Source: CAVSIS01 sp963814875 (GTDB lineage: Bacteria; Acidobacteriota; Thermoanaerobaculia; Thermoanaerobaculales; Sulfomarinibacteraceae). From it: DNA of 64,000 bases. A program made the translations under genes and the position numbers. Positions within the stretch are counted from its first letter, which is position 1. Every line of letters starts with the position of its first letter. Positions 26,456 to 34,024 of this stretch are shown here, piece after piece. The DNA lies in NCBI GenBank assembly GCA_963814875.1, contig CAWFFJ010000022.1:372001-436000 (forward strand). The letters run 5' to 3'. Below the pieces are notes generated by a model. It was not told the origin of the DNA. It did no database searches and saw only the letters and a program-made list of their open reading frames with translations.

Positions 26456-27060
26456 CGGACGGCAAGCCCCTTCCACAGGAGGTCGGTCACGAGGGTGGCG
26501 TCCTCCTCAATCGACTTGGCGGACTCCCCGCGCATCCGCCGCCGGATCACGGCACGGGTAATGTCGAAGATCGCCCGAGCAGCCGCATCGGCTGGGATCC
26601 GCCGTACGACGCCCGACGCCATCGCTTCTGTCAGCACCGTGGCGAGCCGATCGACCTGCTCCCGCGCCGACGCCTCGATAGACGCCTGGAGGCCGCCACC
26701 ACGGCCGATGTCGCACCACGCCTCGCTCTGGTAGACGGAGAAGAACCCGAGATGCTCTTCGAGGTAGGCGAGCTTGGTCTCAACGAAGGCTCGGATCGCA
26801 GCCTCGCTCCCGTCGGCCGACTGGACCGCGGCGATCGCCCGATCTTTGAGCTCACCCACGTAGCGTGCAAAGGCGGCGCGGTAGACTTCCTCCTTGGAGG
26901 TGAAGTAGAGGTAGACCGTGCCCTTGGCGACACCCGCTTCGCGCGCAATGTCCTCCACCGTAGCCTTGTCGAAGCCCTTTTCGCCAAATACCTTGAATGC
27001 TGCCGACAGAATCTCCGCAGTGCGGAACTCAGTCAGGACCTGGTGTCGCGTTCGTCGCAT
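26452..27060 (-). CDS. TetR family transcriptional regulator of the efflux operon
   Basis: This 202-residue repressor has an N-terminal helix-turn-helix spanning about residues 12-58: ILSAAFKVFGEKGFDKATVEDIAREAGVAKGTVYLYFTSKEEVY, a textbook TetR signature. The C-terminal ligand-binding half is variable, as expected. It is the first gene of the TetR-TolC-EmrA-EmrB operon. A 16-bp palindrome lies 31 bases upstream of its start and is the obvious operator, so it probably represses the whole operon including itself and is released by a pump substrate (inference). Confidence 0.95.
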   Translation of the reverse strand: MRRTRHQVLTEFRTAEILSAAFKVFGEKGFDKATVEDIAREAGVAKGTVYLYFTSKEEVYRAAFARYVGELKDRAIAAVQSADGSEAAIRAFVETKLAYLEEHLGFFSVYQSEAWCDIGRGGGLQASIEASAREQVDRLATVLTEAMASGVVRRIPADAAARAIFDITRAVIRRRMRGESAKSIEEDATLVTDLLWKGLAVR

Positions 27061-27090
27061 GGGGCTCGTGGCGGCTCCTGGGTCAGTTCA

Positions 27091-27106
27091 CTGACCGCTC
27101 GGTCAG
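27091..27106 (-). promoter_or_regulatory. Palindromic operator of the TetR efflux operon
   Basis: CTGACCG-CT-CGGTCAG has perfect 7-bp arms. It lies 31 bases before the TetR start codon, where a promoter should be. A partial extra half site (CAGTTCACTG) precedes it at about 27083. TetR-family operators commonly have this size and symmetry. Confidence 0.75.
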
Positions 27107-27180
27107 CGCAGAAGTCTGAACACTACCACCAAGGCACCCATTCCGCGCTGCGCCGTGGTCGTAGCGCGGTCCGGCGCCGC

Positions 27181-28134
27181 CTACCGGATGCGAGCGCCGT
27201 CGACGGATGTCGGTTGCGGTGGCGGTCCTGCCAACAGCCGGTCACCCCTCGGCGCCGCTCGAACCGTCGGATGCCGCGGCCACCAGCGCAGGATCACGTC
27301 CGAGTACACACCGCGCACACCCTGGCGGAGCAGGGAGAGAACGTCGGCAGGCTCGTTCACCGTGTGGACCATGGACGATGTACCCACCTGGAGCAGCCGT
27401 CCCACGAGGCCAGGGTTGAAGCGCGACGTGGCCATGGTCACGATGGGGATCCGGCGCCGGCTCGCTACGTCGACCACACCATCGTCGTCCAGTGATGTCC
27501 TGTAGAGGGTGAAGATCACGGTCGCAAAGAGGCCGTGGTCGCGCTCGACGGCGGCCACGTCCTGCCACTGCTCGGACTGGTAGAACTGAGGGATGATCCT
27601 CGCGATCAATGCCGGGTCAACCCGCTCCGCAGTGGCCACCACCGCCTCCAACGAACGGCGGAAGTCGGTGTCCTTGGTGTCGGTGACGAGGTAGATGTCG
27701 GGCCGAGAGGCCATCAGGCGAAAGAACTCCTCGAGGGTCATGAGCGTGAAGCGGCCCTGAAAGCGATGGCTCAGAAACTCGGAGGTCGTGACCTCGCCGA
27801 TCGGCCGGCTGAGACCGACACGCTCCTCGATACCGCTGTGAAAGCACACCAGGTCGCCGTCCGCTGTGAACGACAGGTCGAGCTCGTAGTACTTGGCGCC
27901 GAGTGAGTAACTGTGGAGAAACGCCTCTTTGGAGTTGGTGTAGGTGATGCCGTCGATGGCTCCGAGCGCGTGAGCGAAGAACGTCCCGGGAGCGAGCGCA
28001 TGGGCGTGTTCGGGTAACGCCGGCTCGGCTGCCGGACACCGACCCGCCCCTGCGATCACCCCGATGACCGTTGCCGCGGCCAGTAACAGAAGGCTGCCGG
28101 CTCCGGCACGTCGAGTCGAATGCGCTCTCGTCAC
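27181..28134 (-). CDS. Exported glycerophosphodiester phosphodiesterase/PLC-like enzyme
   Basis: This is a TIM-barrel phosphodiesterase of the GDPD or PI-PLC-like group, about 317 residues, with an N-terminal hydrophobic segment (GSLLLLAAATVIGVIAGAG) for export. Recognisable GDPD-like features are FAHALGAIDGITYTNSKEAF (in place of the usual HRG start), YYELDLSFTADGDLVCFHS, DIYLVTDTKDTDF, and VHTVNEPADVLSLLRQGVRGVYSD near the end. The catalytic HRG being HALG suggests the subgroup of secreted PI-PLC-like proteins. GTG at 28134 is used; a TTG at 28164 is also open. It is likely periplasmic or outer-surface and breaks down glycerophosphodiesters (inference). It is divergent from the cytidylate-kinase-like gene. 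Confidence 0.8.
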   Translation of the reverse strand: MTRAHSTRRAGAGSLLLLAAATVIGVIAGAGRCPAAEPALPEHAHALAPGTFFAHALGAIDGITYTNSKEAFLHSYSLGAKYYELDLSFTADGDLVCFHSGIEERVGLSRPIGEVTTSEFLSHRFQGRFTLMTLEEFFRLMASRPDIYLVTDTKDTDFRRSLEAVVATAERVDPALIARIIPQFYQSEQWQDVAAVERDHGLFATVIFTLYRTSLDDDGVVDVASRRRIPIVTMATSRFNPGLVGRLLQVGTSSMVHTVNEPADVLSLLRQGVRGVYSDVILRWWPRHPTVRAAPRGDRLLAGPPPQPTSVDGARIR

Positions 28135-28318
28135 TCCTGGAATGGTATCGCACCGCGAGCACAAGAGCGGTCGGGGCCGTGCTCCCCGGTCGCCGGACTG
28201 GGGTGACCTATCGCGCCCGCGCGGATCTCCCGATGCTCCTCGCCGACAGCCGTCGTCTCAAACCCGTGGTGAACACGGCACACCTGCCGCGCTATGATGG
28301 CGCCGAGGGCATTACGGG

Positions 28319-29137
28319 ATGGCGGTCCTGTTCATCTCGCGCGGTACCATGTCCGGCGTCAGTCGGCTGGTGGCCTGTTTCGCCGAGCACTCGGCGGTCC
28401 GCCTGGTGTCGCGGGAGGAGCTGGTCGAGGTTGTCGACCGCCACGGCGAACTCGCCAGCCGGGTCGTCGAGCAGCTCGCGTCGGCCGACCGCGCGTACGA
28501 CCAGTTCAGCCGCAGCCGGCATCCCTATCTGGTCCTCATGCGCCAGGGTCTCCTGGAGCAGCTCCGCGGCGACGGGATCATCTACCACGGCTACTCGGGC
28601 CATCTCCTGCTGCCCCCGCTGCCGCACTTCGTCCGGGTGCGCATCGAAGCACCGCTCAGTGTACGGATGCCGCTGACCATGGAGCGGCTCGGCTGCAACG
28701 AGGAGGCCGCCCGTGAGTACATCCGCGAGGAGGACACCCGTCGCGTGCGCTGGGCCCGTTTCATGTACGGGCGCGACATCCGCGACCCGCAGCTCTACGA
28801 CCTCGTCCTCAATCTCGAGCGGATCAGCCTCGAGACCGCGTGCCACACCCTGCTGCACGTTCTCGAGTCGCCTGAGCTCATGTGCTCCGAGGAATCCCGG
28901 CTCCGACTCGAGAGCATGAGGCTTGCCGCCGCCGTCGAGGCGGCACTGGTCTCCGACCCGCGCACCCACACCTATGAAGTCGGCGCCCAGGTCGAGGACG
29001 CATCGGCTCGGCTGACCGGGCCCTACCTCGAGCAGGAGGCCCTCGAGGTCGTGCGCGAGATCGTGCTTTCGATCCCGGGGATCGAATCGGTCGACTACGC
29101 CCCGGGCTACGCACCGTTCCTCGGGGCGATCTCGTAG
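28319..29137 (+). CDS. Cytidylate-kinase-like protein fused to a BON domain
   Basis: This protein has 272 residues. The first about 195 match the cytidylate kinase-like family: an N-terminal strand FISRGTMSGVSRLVACFAE where a P-loop should be (with SGVSR instead of GKS/T), then HGYSGHLLLP, RVRIEAPLSVRM, REYIREEDTRRVRWARFMYG and YDLVLNLERISLETA, which follow family order. The last about 65 residues read as a BON domain (AALVSDPRTHTYEVGAQVED, RLTGPYLEQEALEVVREIVLSIPGIESVDY). BON domains usually bind membranes or envelope structures, so the fusion is unexpected for a nucleotide kinase. The imperfect P-loop is common in this subfamily, whose substrate is unknown. It is first of three same-strand genes. 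Confidence 0.75.
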   Translation: MAVLFISRGTMSGVSRLVACFAEHSAVRLVSREELVEVVDRHGELASRVVEQLASADRAYDQFSRSRHPYLVLMRQGLLEQLRGDGIIYHGYSGHLLLPPLPHFVRVRIEAPLSVRMPLTMERLGCNEEAAREYIREEDTRRVRWARFMYGRDIRDPQLYDLVLNLERISLETACHTLLHVLESPELMCSEESRLRLESMRLAAAVEAALVSDPRTHTYEVGAQVEDASARLTGPYLEQEALEVVREIVLSIPGIESVDYAPGYAPFLGAIS

Positions 29138-29214
29138 CGCGGGGGGACCGCCCCGCACGGAGTATGGAGCCCACGAGAGCCACAGCGCGCGCTGCGCGCG
29201 CGAGGAGACACGCC

Positions 29215-29952
29215 ATGCCCGACACCGCCTTCGAAGACGCCGTCCGCACCTCCCTCGGGGACATCCGCTCGCTGATAGCACGCTCGGTAGAGCTGCAGAA
29301 TGCCGAGAATGACATCGAGCTTGAGGTTCACGACCTCCAGCGTCAGCGCACGACCGCGATCGAGGGACTGCTCGAGCACTCGAGCTCCACCGCCGCCTCG
29401 AACCGCATCGCCACCGAGCTCGCGACGGAGCGGACCTCCCTGACCCGTGAGCAGACCCGCCTGTCGACGCGCTCGACGGAGCTCGGCAACATCCGGACCG
29501 AGCTCTCGCGCGAACGCTCCTCGCTTGCGGGTCAGCGCACCGACCTCTCGGTCCTGCGCACCGACATGGCCCGGGCGCGAACCAACCTCGCGGACCAACG
29601 CACCGGCATGGCGCGGACCCGGACTTTCCTATCGGAACGCCGGACGCACCTCGCCGAGAGCAGGACGAACTTCGCAGAGAGCAGGACCACCCTCGCCACG
29701 CGACGGACGTACCTGTCCAAGCTGCGCACCGAGCTCGCCCGCGGACGAACCTACCTCGCGCTGACCCGGACCGGGATCGCCTTCCTGACACTGGGGGTCG
29801 GCCTGATGCGCTTCTTCGGGCTGTCGTGGTGGAGCCTGTTCGACGCCGCCCTGATCGCGGGCAGCGTCGTCGCCACCGGCGTCGGGCTGCGAGGATACCT
29901 GAAGGCGACACGTCTGACCCAGAAGCTCGACCGGGTGCTCGCGGCGGAGTGA
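29215..29952 (+). CDS. DUF202-type membrane protein with long heptad-repeat coiled coil
   Basis: This 245-residue protein is built in two parts. Residues about 70-188 are seventeen consecutive heptads with the consensus x-R-T-x-L-A-x (for example LRTDMAR, SRTNFAE, GRTYLAL), predicting an unusually regular, Arg/Thr-studded coiled coil. The last about 60 residues hold two membrane helices (GIAFLTLGVGLMRFFGL and DAALIAGSVVATGVGLRGY), as in the DUF202/YidH family, which normally carries only two or three RTxLA repeats before its helices. Function of the family is unknown. The start is ATG 29215 with GAGGAG upstream. It is the middle gene of the kinase-DUF202-DUF169 run. Confidence 0.78.
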   Translation: MPDTAFEDAVRTSLGDIRSLIARSVELQNAENDIELEVHDLQRQRTTAIEGLLEHSSSTAASNRIATELATERTSLTREQTRLSTRSTELGNIRTELSRERSSLAGQRTDLSVLRTDMARARTNLADQRTGMARTRTFLSERRTHLAESRTNFAESRTTLATRRTYLSKLRTELARGRTYLALTRTGIAFLTLGVGLMRFFGLSWWSLFDAALIAGSVVATGVGLRGYLKATRLTQKLDRVLAAE

Positions 29953-29984
29953 TGCCCGGCGCTCACGCCGGGAGGGGGGGTCCC

Positions 29985-30797
29985 ATGGACAGTGCCATTG
30001 CACGGGCAATCCGTACCGAGATTCCGCCGGTCGCCATCGTCTTCTCTGACACCAAACCCGAGGGAGCGATGCAGTTCACCGAGGGCCGATGGGGCTGCGT
30101 GATGTGGCTGCTGGCCAACGCTGCGAAGGGGCGACGCGCGGTCGCCGACAGCCGCACCTTCGGCTGCATCGGCGGCGGTGTCGGGCTCGGGTTCGGCAAT
30201 CAGTACCTGAACTGGCCGGGGGGCATCGAGTGCTTCTACGGCTTTCTCACCACCGGCGACGAACGCACCAGCGACGCGGTCGACACAGGTCCCGCCAAGG
30301 CCGTACCGATGAGCCGCAGCTCCGCTGAGCACATCCTCCACGGCGAGGGCTACCTCAAGACCCCCGAGCTGGCGGAGCGCTACGTCGCCGCCCTGCCGAT
30401 GACCGAGGTTCCCACCCGCTACGTGATGCTGGAGCCGCTCGCCGAGGTCGGCGCCGATGAGCGTCCCGAGGTGGTCATCTTCCTGGTCGATCCCGACCGG
30501 CTCGCGGCACTCACGGTGCTCGCCAACTACGACCGCGATGACAACGAGGGCGTCATCATGCCGTTCGCGGCGGGCTGCCAGTCGATCGGCATCCTCCCCT
30601 ACCGCGAAGGACACAGCCAGCACCCGAGGGCTGTGGTCGGATTGGTGGACATCTCGGCCCGCGCATACATCGCGCCCCAGGTCGGCGGTGGGCTGATGAG
30701 CTTCGCGATTCCGTTCGCGATGTTCGAGCGGATGGAGGCCAACGTCGCGGGCTCGTTCCTCGAGCGCAGCACCTGGAAGAAGCTGATCGGCGGGTGA
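29985..30797 (+). CDS. DUF169 domain-containing protein
   Basis: This 270-residue protein matches DUF169, a family of uncharacterised cytoplasmic proteins often found near metal or nitrogen metabolism genes. Conserved segments seen: TEIPPVAIVFSDTKPEGAMQF, CVMWLLANAAKGRRAVAD, a Cys-Gly pair in TFGCIGGGVGLGFG, a GFLTTG block, PTRYVMLEPL, DPDRLAALTVLANYD, and GCQSIGILPYRE with a second conserved Cys. The start is ATG 29985 behind GGAGGGGGGG. It is encoded 33 bases after the heptad-repeat gene on the same strand. No specific reaction is known for the family. Confidence 0.85.
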   Translation: MDSAIARAIRTEIPPVAIVFSDTKPEGAMQFTEGRWGCVMWLLANAAKGRRAVADSRTFGCIGGGVGLGFGNQYLNWPGGIECFYGFLTTGDERTSDAVDTGPAKAVPMSRSSAEHILHGEGYLKTPELAERYVAALPMTEVPTRYVMLEPLAEVGADERPEVVIFLVDPDRLAALTVLANYDRDDNEGVIMPFAAGCQSIGILPYREGHSQHPRAVVGLVDISARAYIAPQVGGGLMSFAIPFAMFERMEANVAGSFLERSTWKKLIGG

Positions 30798-30840
30798 CGC
30801 CGGCGAGCCGGTCACTGCGCGCACGGGTCAAGCGGACTGA

Positions 30841-30965
30841 ACCACAGAGTCACAGAAGGCACAGAGAGGGACGGAGCCACTGGAGGAGACGAGGCTCCTC
30901 CCCTACGACGTCTCCCGTCTCGCCTCTCGCTTCTCCCGTCTCGCGTCTCGCGTCTCGCTTCTCGC
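30841..30965. repeat. CACAGAG-type dispersed repeat and TCTCGC microsatellite
   Basis: 30841-30870 (ACCACAGAGTCACAGAAGGC) is the first of three CACAGAG-rich copies in this window, the others at 39360-39393 and 42277-42314. It is followed at about 30905-30965 by a run of TCTCGC/TCTCCC units, and at 30985-31018 by CACCTTCT tandems. All fill the gap 30798-31011 between two convergent genes, where no gene is seen. Confidence 0.6.
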
Positions 30966-31011
30966 GACCGGAGTCCTCCTGACCTCCTCACCCTCTCACC
31001 TTCTCACCTTC

Positions 31012-31533
31012 TCACCTCATCGCCTTCTCGATCTCCGCGAAGCGCGGGTCGTTTCGCAGCGAGTCGAGACGCGTGGCCGGCATCGGGCGATCGGTGTTGC
31101 GGAGCTCGGCGAACCCTCGCGTTAGCACCGCGTCGTAAGCCTGCTCGTCGCGGTCGGCGCGGTGCTCGGCCTTCTCGGCGCCCTTCACCCTCGGGTCACT
31201 GGCGAGGCGCGCCGCCGCCTCCCGCGCGGCGCTGACATCGACGAGACCGTCGAAGGTCCTCACGACCGCCTCCCAGCGCCGCATCGCGTCCAGCGGTCTG
31301 CCGGCGTCCTCGAGCGTCCGCGCTGCGGCGATATCGGCGGCAGCGAGCTCCTCAGCGAGCGTCTCGTTGCGCGGCCGGGTCCCTGCCCGCAACGCCTCCG
31401 CCTCGAGCCAGGCGACGCCTTGAGCGGCGAGCTCCGCCGGCATCCACTGGATCCGGCCGCAGGCCCGGCTCCCGGCGGAGCCGGGCCACCGGCGGGTTCC
31501 CTCGCTATACTGGCGCTGCCGATCCGCCGGCAC
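31012..31533 (-). pseudogene. C-terminal remnant of an alpha/beta-hydrolase-like exported enzyme
   Basis: The frame reads 173 residues, but only the last about 140 look like protein: WMPAELAAQGVAWLEAEALRAG, then a helical repeat region (AAARTLEDAGRPLDAMRRWEAVVRTFDGLVDVSAA) and a C terminus ending RLDSLRNDPRFAEIEKAM. This resembles the tail of acidobacterial-type dienelactone-hydrolase-like proteins that end in TPR-like helices, where W-PPAEL normally follows a GGH strand. The catalytic nucleophile and upper half are absent. The 5-prime part (about 31450-31533) is composed of a GCCCGGCTCCGCCGGGAGCC palindrome rather than coding sequence. Truncation looks real. Confidence 0.55.
31506..31511 (+). 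promoter_or_regulatory. -10 box (TATACT) retained before the M2 peptidase remnant
   Basis: TATACT lies 33 bases before the remnant's ATG at 31545. Its survival suggests that the upstream part of the M2 gene, including its promoter, was not disturbed by the deletion. Confidence 0.4.
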
Positions 31534-31544
31534 TGGAGACTGCC

Positions 31545-31739
31545 ATGCTTCGAGCCGCCGCCCTCCTCACCGCCTGCTGCGTCCTCGCCCCGGGCCTTGT
31601 CCTCGCGGCCGACCCTCCACCCGCTGTCGATGACGCGCGCGCCTTCCTCGACCGCGCCAACGCCAAACTCCTCGAGTACTTCGCGTCGCTGAAGGCGTGG
31701 CTCGACCAGCAGAATGCGGGCGCGACGTGCGGGAGGTGA
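31545..31739 (+). pseudogene. M2 peptidase (ACE-like) remnant with its centre deleted in frame
   Basis: The 64-residue open frame starts with a signal peptide (MLRAAALLTACCVLAPGLVLAA), continues with the first mature residues of an M2 angiotensin-converting-enzyme-like dipeptidase (DDARAFLDRANAKL), and then jumps to the extreme C terminus (LEYFASLKAWLDQQNAG, ending TCGR where TCGW is usual). The roughly 550-residue catalytic domain with its HEXXH zinc site is missing but the frame is preserved. It stops four bases before the response regulator gene. I base the M2 assignment on both ends, which individually fit the family. Confidence 0.6.
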
Positions 31740-31743
31740 CTCG

Positions 31744-32451
31744 ATGAGCCCGGAGCCCGCCGGCACCGTCGCAATCGTCGACGACGAGTCCTCGATCCGT
31801 GACACGGTTGGGGTCGCGCTGCGCCGGGAGGGGTATGCCGTCGAGGCCTACAGCGACGGCGCCGCCGCCTGGGAGGCTTTCGCGAAGGCGCTTCCGGACC
31901 TGGTCATCCTCGACATCCTCATGCCCAGGATGGACGGGCTCGAGCTGTGCCGACGCCTGCGCACCCTGTCGCCGACCCTGCCGATCCTCTTCCTGAGCTC
32001 CAAAGACGAGGAGTTCGATCGCGTTCTCGGCCTCGAGCTCGGCGCCGACGACTACCTCTGTAAGCCGTTCTCGATGCGCGAGCTCCTCGCTCGGGTCCGG
32101 GTCCTGTTTCGACGCCTCGCACTCAGTCGCACGCCGGTCGATGCCGACGAGGTGCTGGTCCGAGGGTCGCTCGAGCTCGACCAGGCGCGCTACACGGTGC
32201 GCTGGAAGGGTCTCACGGTTCCCCTGACGGTGACTGAGTTCCTGATCCTGCAGGCCCTCGCCCGCCATCCCGGGCACGTGAAGAGCAGACGCCAGCTCAT
32301 GAACGAGGGCTATCCGCACGACGCCTTCGTTTCCGACCGCACGATCGACTCGCACATCAAGCGCTTGCGCAAGAAGCTGGTCGCCGCGGACCCGGACTTC
32401 GACGGCATCGACACCGTCTACGGCCTCGGTTACCGCTTCCGCGAGGGATGA
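31744..32451 (+). CDS. OmpR/ChvI-type response regulator
   Basis: This 235-residue response regulator has an N-terminal receiver with DDE acidic pocket (IVDDESS), phospho-acceptor Asp in VILDILMPRMDG and the conserved Lys in YLCKPFSMREL. The C-terminal winged helix (about 135-233) has TEFLILQALARHPGHVKSRRQL and the recognition helix DRTIDSHIKRLRKKL. It ends YGLGYRF, typical of OmpR/PhoB regulators; the RTIDSHIKRLRKK form is found in ChvI. GGGAGGTGACTCG precedes the ATG. The sensor kinase gene follows four bases downstream. Confidence 0.96.
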   Translation: MSPEPAGTVAIVDDESSIRDTVGVALRREGYAVEAYSDGAAAWEAFAKALPDLVILDILMPRMDGLELCRRLRTLSPTLPILFLSSKDEEFDRVLGLELGADDYLCKPFSMRELLARVRVLFRRLALSRTPVDADEVLVRGSLELDQARYTVRWKGLTVPLTVTEFLILQALARHPGHVKSRRQLMNEGYPHDAFVSDRTIDSHIKRLRKKLVAADPDFDGIDTVYGLGYRFREG

Positions 32452-32455
32452 TGCC

Positions 32456-34024
32456 GTGGGGCGGTTGAGCCGCGCGCTGTCGCGCCTGCCGGTCCGCCTG
32501 CTCGCCTTCAACGTCCTGTTGGTGGCGCTCCCGGTTGCCGGCGTGCTCTTCTTCGACACCTACGAACAACAGCTGCTGCAGGCGCAGGAGCGCACCATGG
32601 TTCAGGAAGGGCGCCTGCTCGCCGCGGCCGTCGAAGCCGGGGGCCACATCGAGGCGGCGCCGGTCCGGGCGATCCTGGTCCAGCTCGAGCAGCGTCACGA
32701 GGCCAGGCTTCGGGTCATCGACGGCGACGGTATGTTGCTCGCAGACTCCGCGGCGCTGGGACCGCGACGACCCGCGGACGCCGAGCCGCCGCCGGCCGAG
32801 GGACCCAGGCGCGGGTGGCTGTACCGGATGGGATCGCTGCCGTTTCGTCTGCTGCGCGGCTCGGGGGAGTCGAGCGAGGCCGCCGGCGAGGCCGTAGACG
32901 TGTACGAGGGCTCCACCTCCCTCGACGGACCGGAGATCCAACGCGCCCTCTCCGGGCGCTACGGCGCCGTCACTCGGAGGCTCGGAGGAGACCGTCCGGT
33001 GGTCGTCTTCTACACCGCGATCCCGATTCGTCTCGACGATCGGGTCGCCGGCGCGGTGCTGGTCTCCCAGTCAACTGCCCGCGTGCTGCGGAGCCTCGAC
33101 GCGGTCCGGGTGGCGGTGTTCGAGATCTTCCTCGTCACCCTCGCGGTTGCGGTCGTGCTGTCGTTCGTGGTCGCGACCACCATCGCCCGGCCGCTGGCGC
33201 GACTGCGACGCCAGGCCGAAGCCGTGGTCGACCGGCGCGGGCGTCTTCGCGGAGGGTTCGCGGCGACCGACCGCCGCGACGAGATCGGCGACCTCGAGCG
33301 CGCCCTCGCCGAGCTCAGCCGCCGGCTCGAGGTTCACCTGGCCCACGCCGAGTCGCTCGCTTCCGACCTCGCCCACGAGTTCAAGAACCCCCTCGCCTCG
33401 ATCCGCACGGCTGCCGAGCTCGCCGCCGACACCGAGGAACCTGACGAACGAACTCGCCTCGTCGGCCTGGTCCAGCGCGAGGTCGCCCGGCTCGAACGCC
33501 TGATCAGCGAGGCCCGCGAGGTCTCGCTCCTCGATGCCGCGCTCGAGCACGAGACGCGACAGCACATCGACCTCGAGGTGCTGGTCGAAGGTGTTGTCGA
33601 GGGGTTCCGGCTCCGCCTCGACGGGCGTCCGTCCCTCGTCCTCGCTGTGGCCGACCACTCGCCGATGGTGTCCGCAGATCCAGACCGGCTGATCCAGGTG
33701 CTGGAGAACCTGCTCGACAACGCGACCAGCTTCTCGCCGCCTGACGGTACGGTCACGGTGGCGCTGCACGCCGACCAGGGCGAGGCAGTAGTCTCGGTGA
33801 GCGATCAGGGGCCGGGCATACCCCCCGAGCACCTCGAACGGGTTTTCGACCGCTTTTTCAGCTACCGACCGAACGGCAACGCCGATCGCTCACACAGCGG
33901 ACTCGGGCTGGCCATCGTGCGCACCATCGTGGAGGGATACGGCGGCTCGGTGAAGGCCACTGCGCGCCCATCTGGCGGTGCCGAGCTCGTCCTCCGGCTG
34001 CCGATCGCAGAGTCTCGCGCGTGA
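32456..34024 (+). CDS. ChvG-like membrane sensor histidine kinase
   Basis: This 522-residue kinase is the likely partner of the response regulator just upstream. A first membrane helix at about 13-33 (LAFNVLLVALPVAGVLFF) and second at about 215-240 (FEIFLVTLAVAVVLSFVVATTIA) enclose a periplasmic sensor domain of about 180 residues. HAMP follows, then HisKA with the phospho-acceptor in SDLAHEFKNPLASI, and HATPase with DNATSFSPPDG, SDQGPGIPPEHLERVFDRFFSYR and HSGLGLAIVRTIVEGYGG. The layout and motif set match ChvG/ExoS envelope-stress kinases, which respond to acid or cell-envelope change in other bacteria (family knowledge). GTG at 32456 follows GAGGG. Confidence 0.95.
   Translation: MGRLSRALSRLPVRLLAFNVLLVALPVAGVLFFDTYEQQLLQAQERTMVQEGRLLAAAVEAGGHIEAAPVRAILVQLEQRHEARLRVIDGDGMLLADSAALGPRRPADAEPPPAEGPRRGWLYRMGSLPFRLLRGSGESSEAAGEAVDVYEGSTSLDGPEIQRALSGRYGAVTRRLGGDRPVVVFYTAIPIRLDDRVAGAVLVSQSTARVLRSLDAVRVAVFEIFLVTLAVAVVLSFVVATTIARPLARLRRQAEAVVDRRGRLRGGFAATDRRDEIGDLERALAELSRRLEVHLAHAESLASDLAHEFKNPLASIRTAAELAADTEEPDERTRLVGLVQREVARLERLISEAREVSLLDAALEHETRQHIDLEVLVEGVVEGFRLRLDGRPSLVLAVADHSPMVSADPDRLIQVLENLLDNATSFSPPDGTVTVALHADQGEAVVSVSDQGPGIPPEHLERVFDRFFSYRPNGNADRSHSGLGLAIVRTIVEGYGGSVKATARPSGGAELVLRLPIAESRA

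Noticed and set aside
30900..31018. CRISPR-like or regulatory meaning of the TCTCGC/CACCTTCT runs
   Set aside because: Simple microsatellite slippage explains these short, imperfect tandems.
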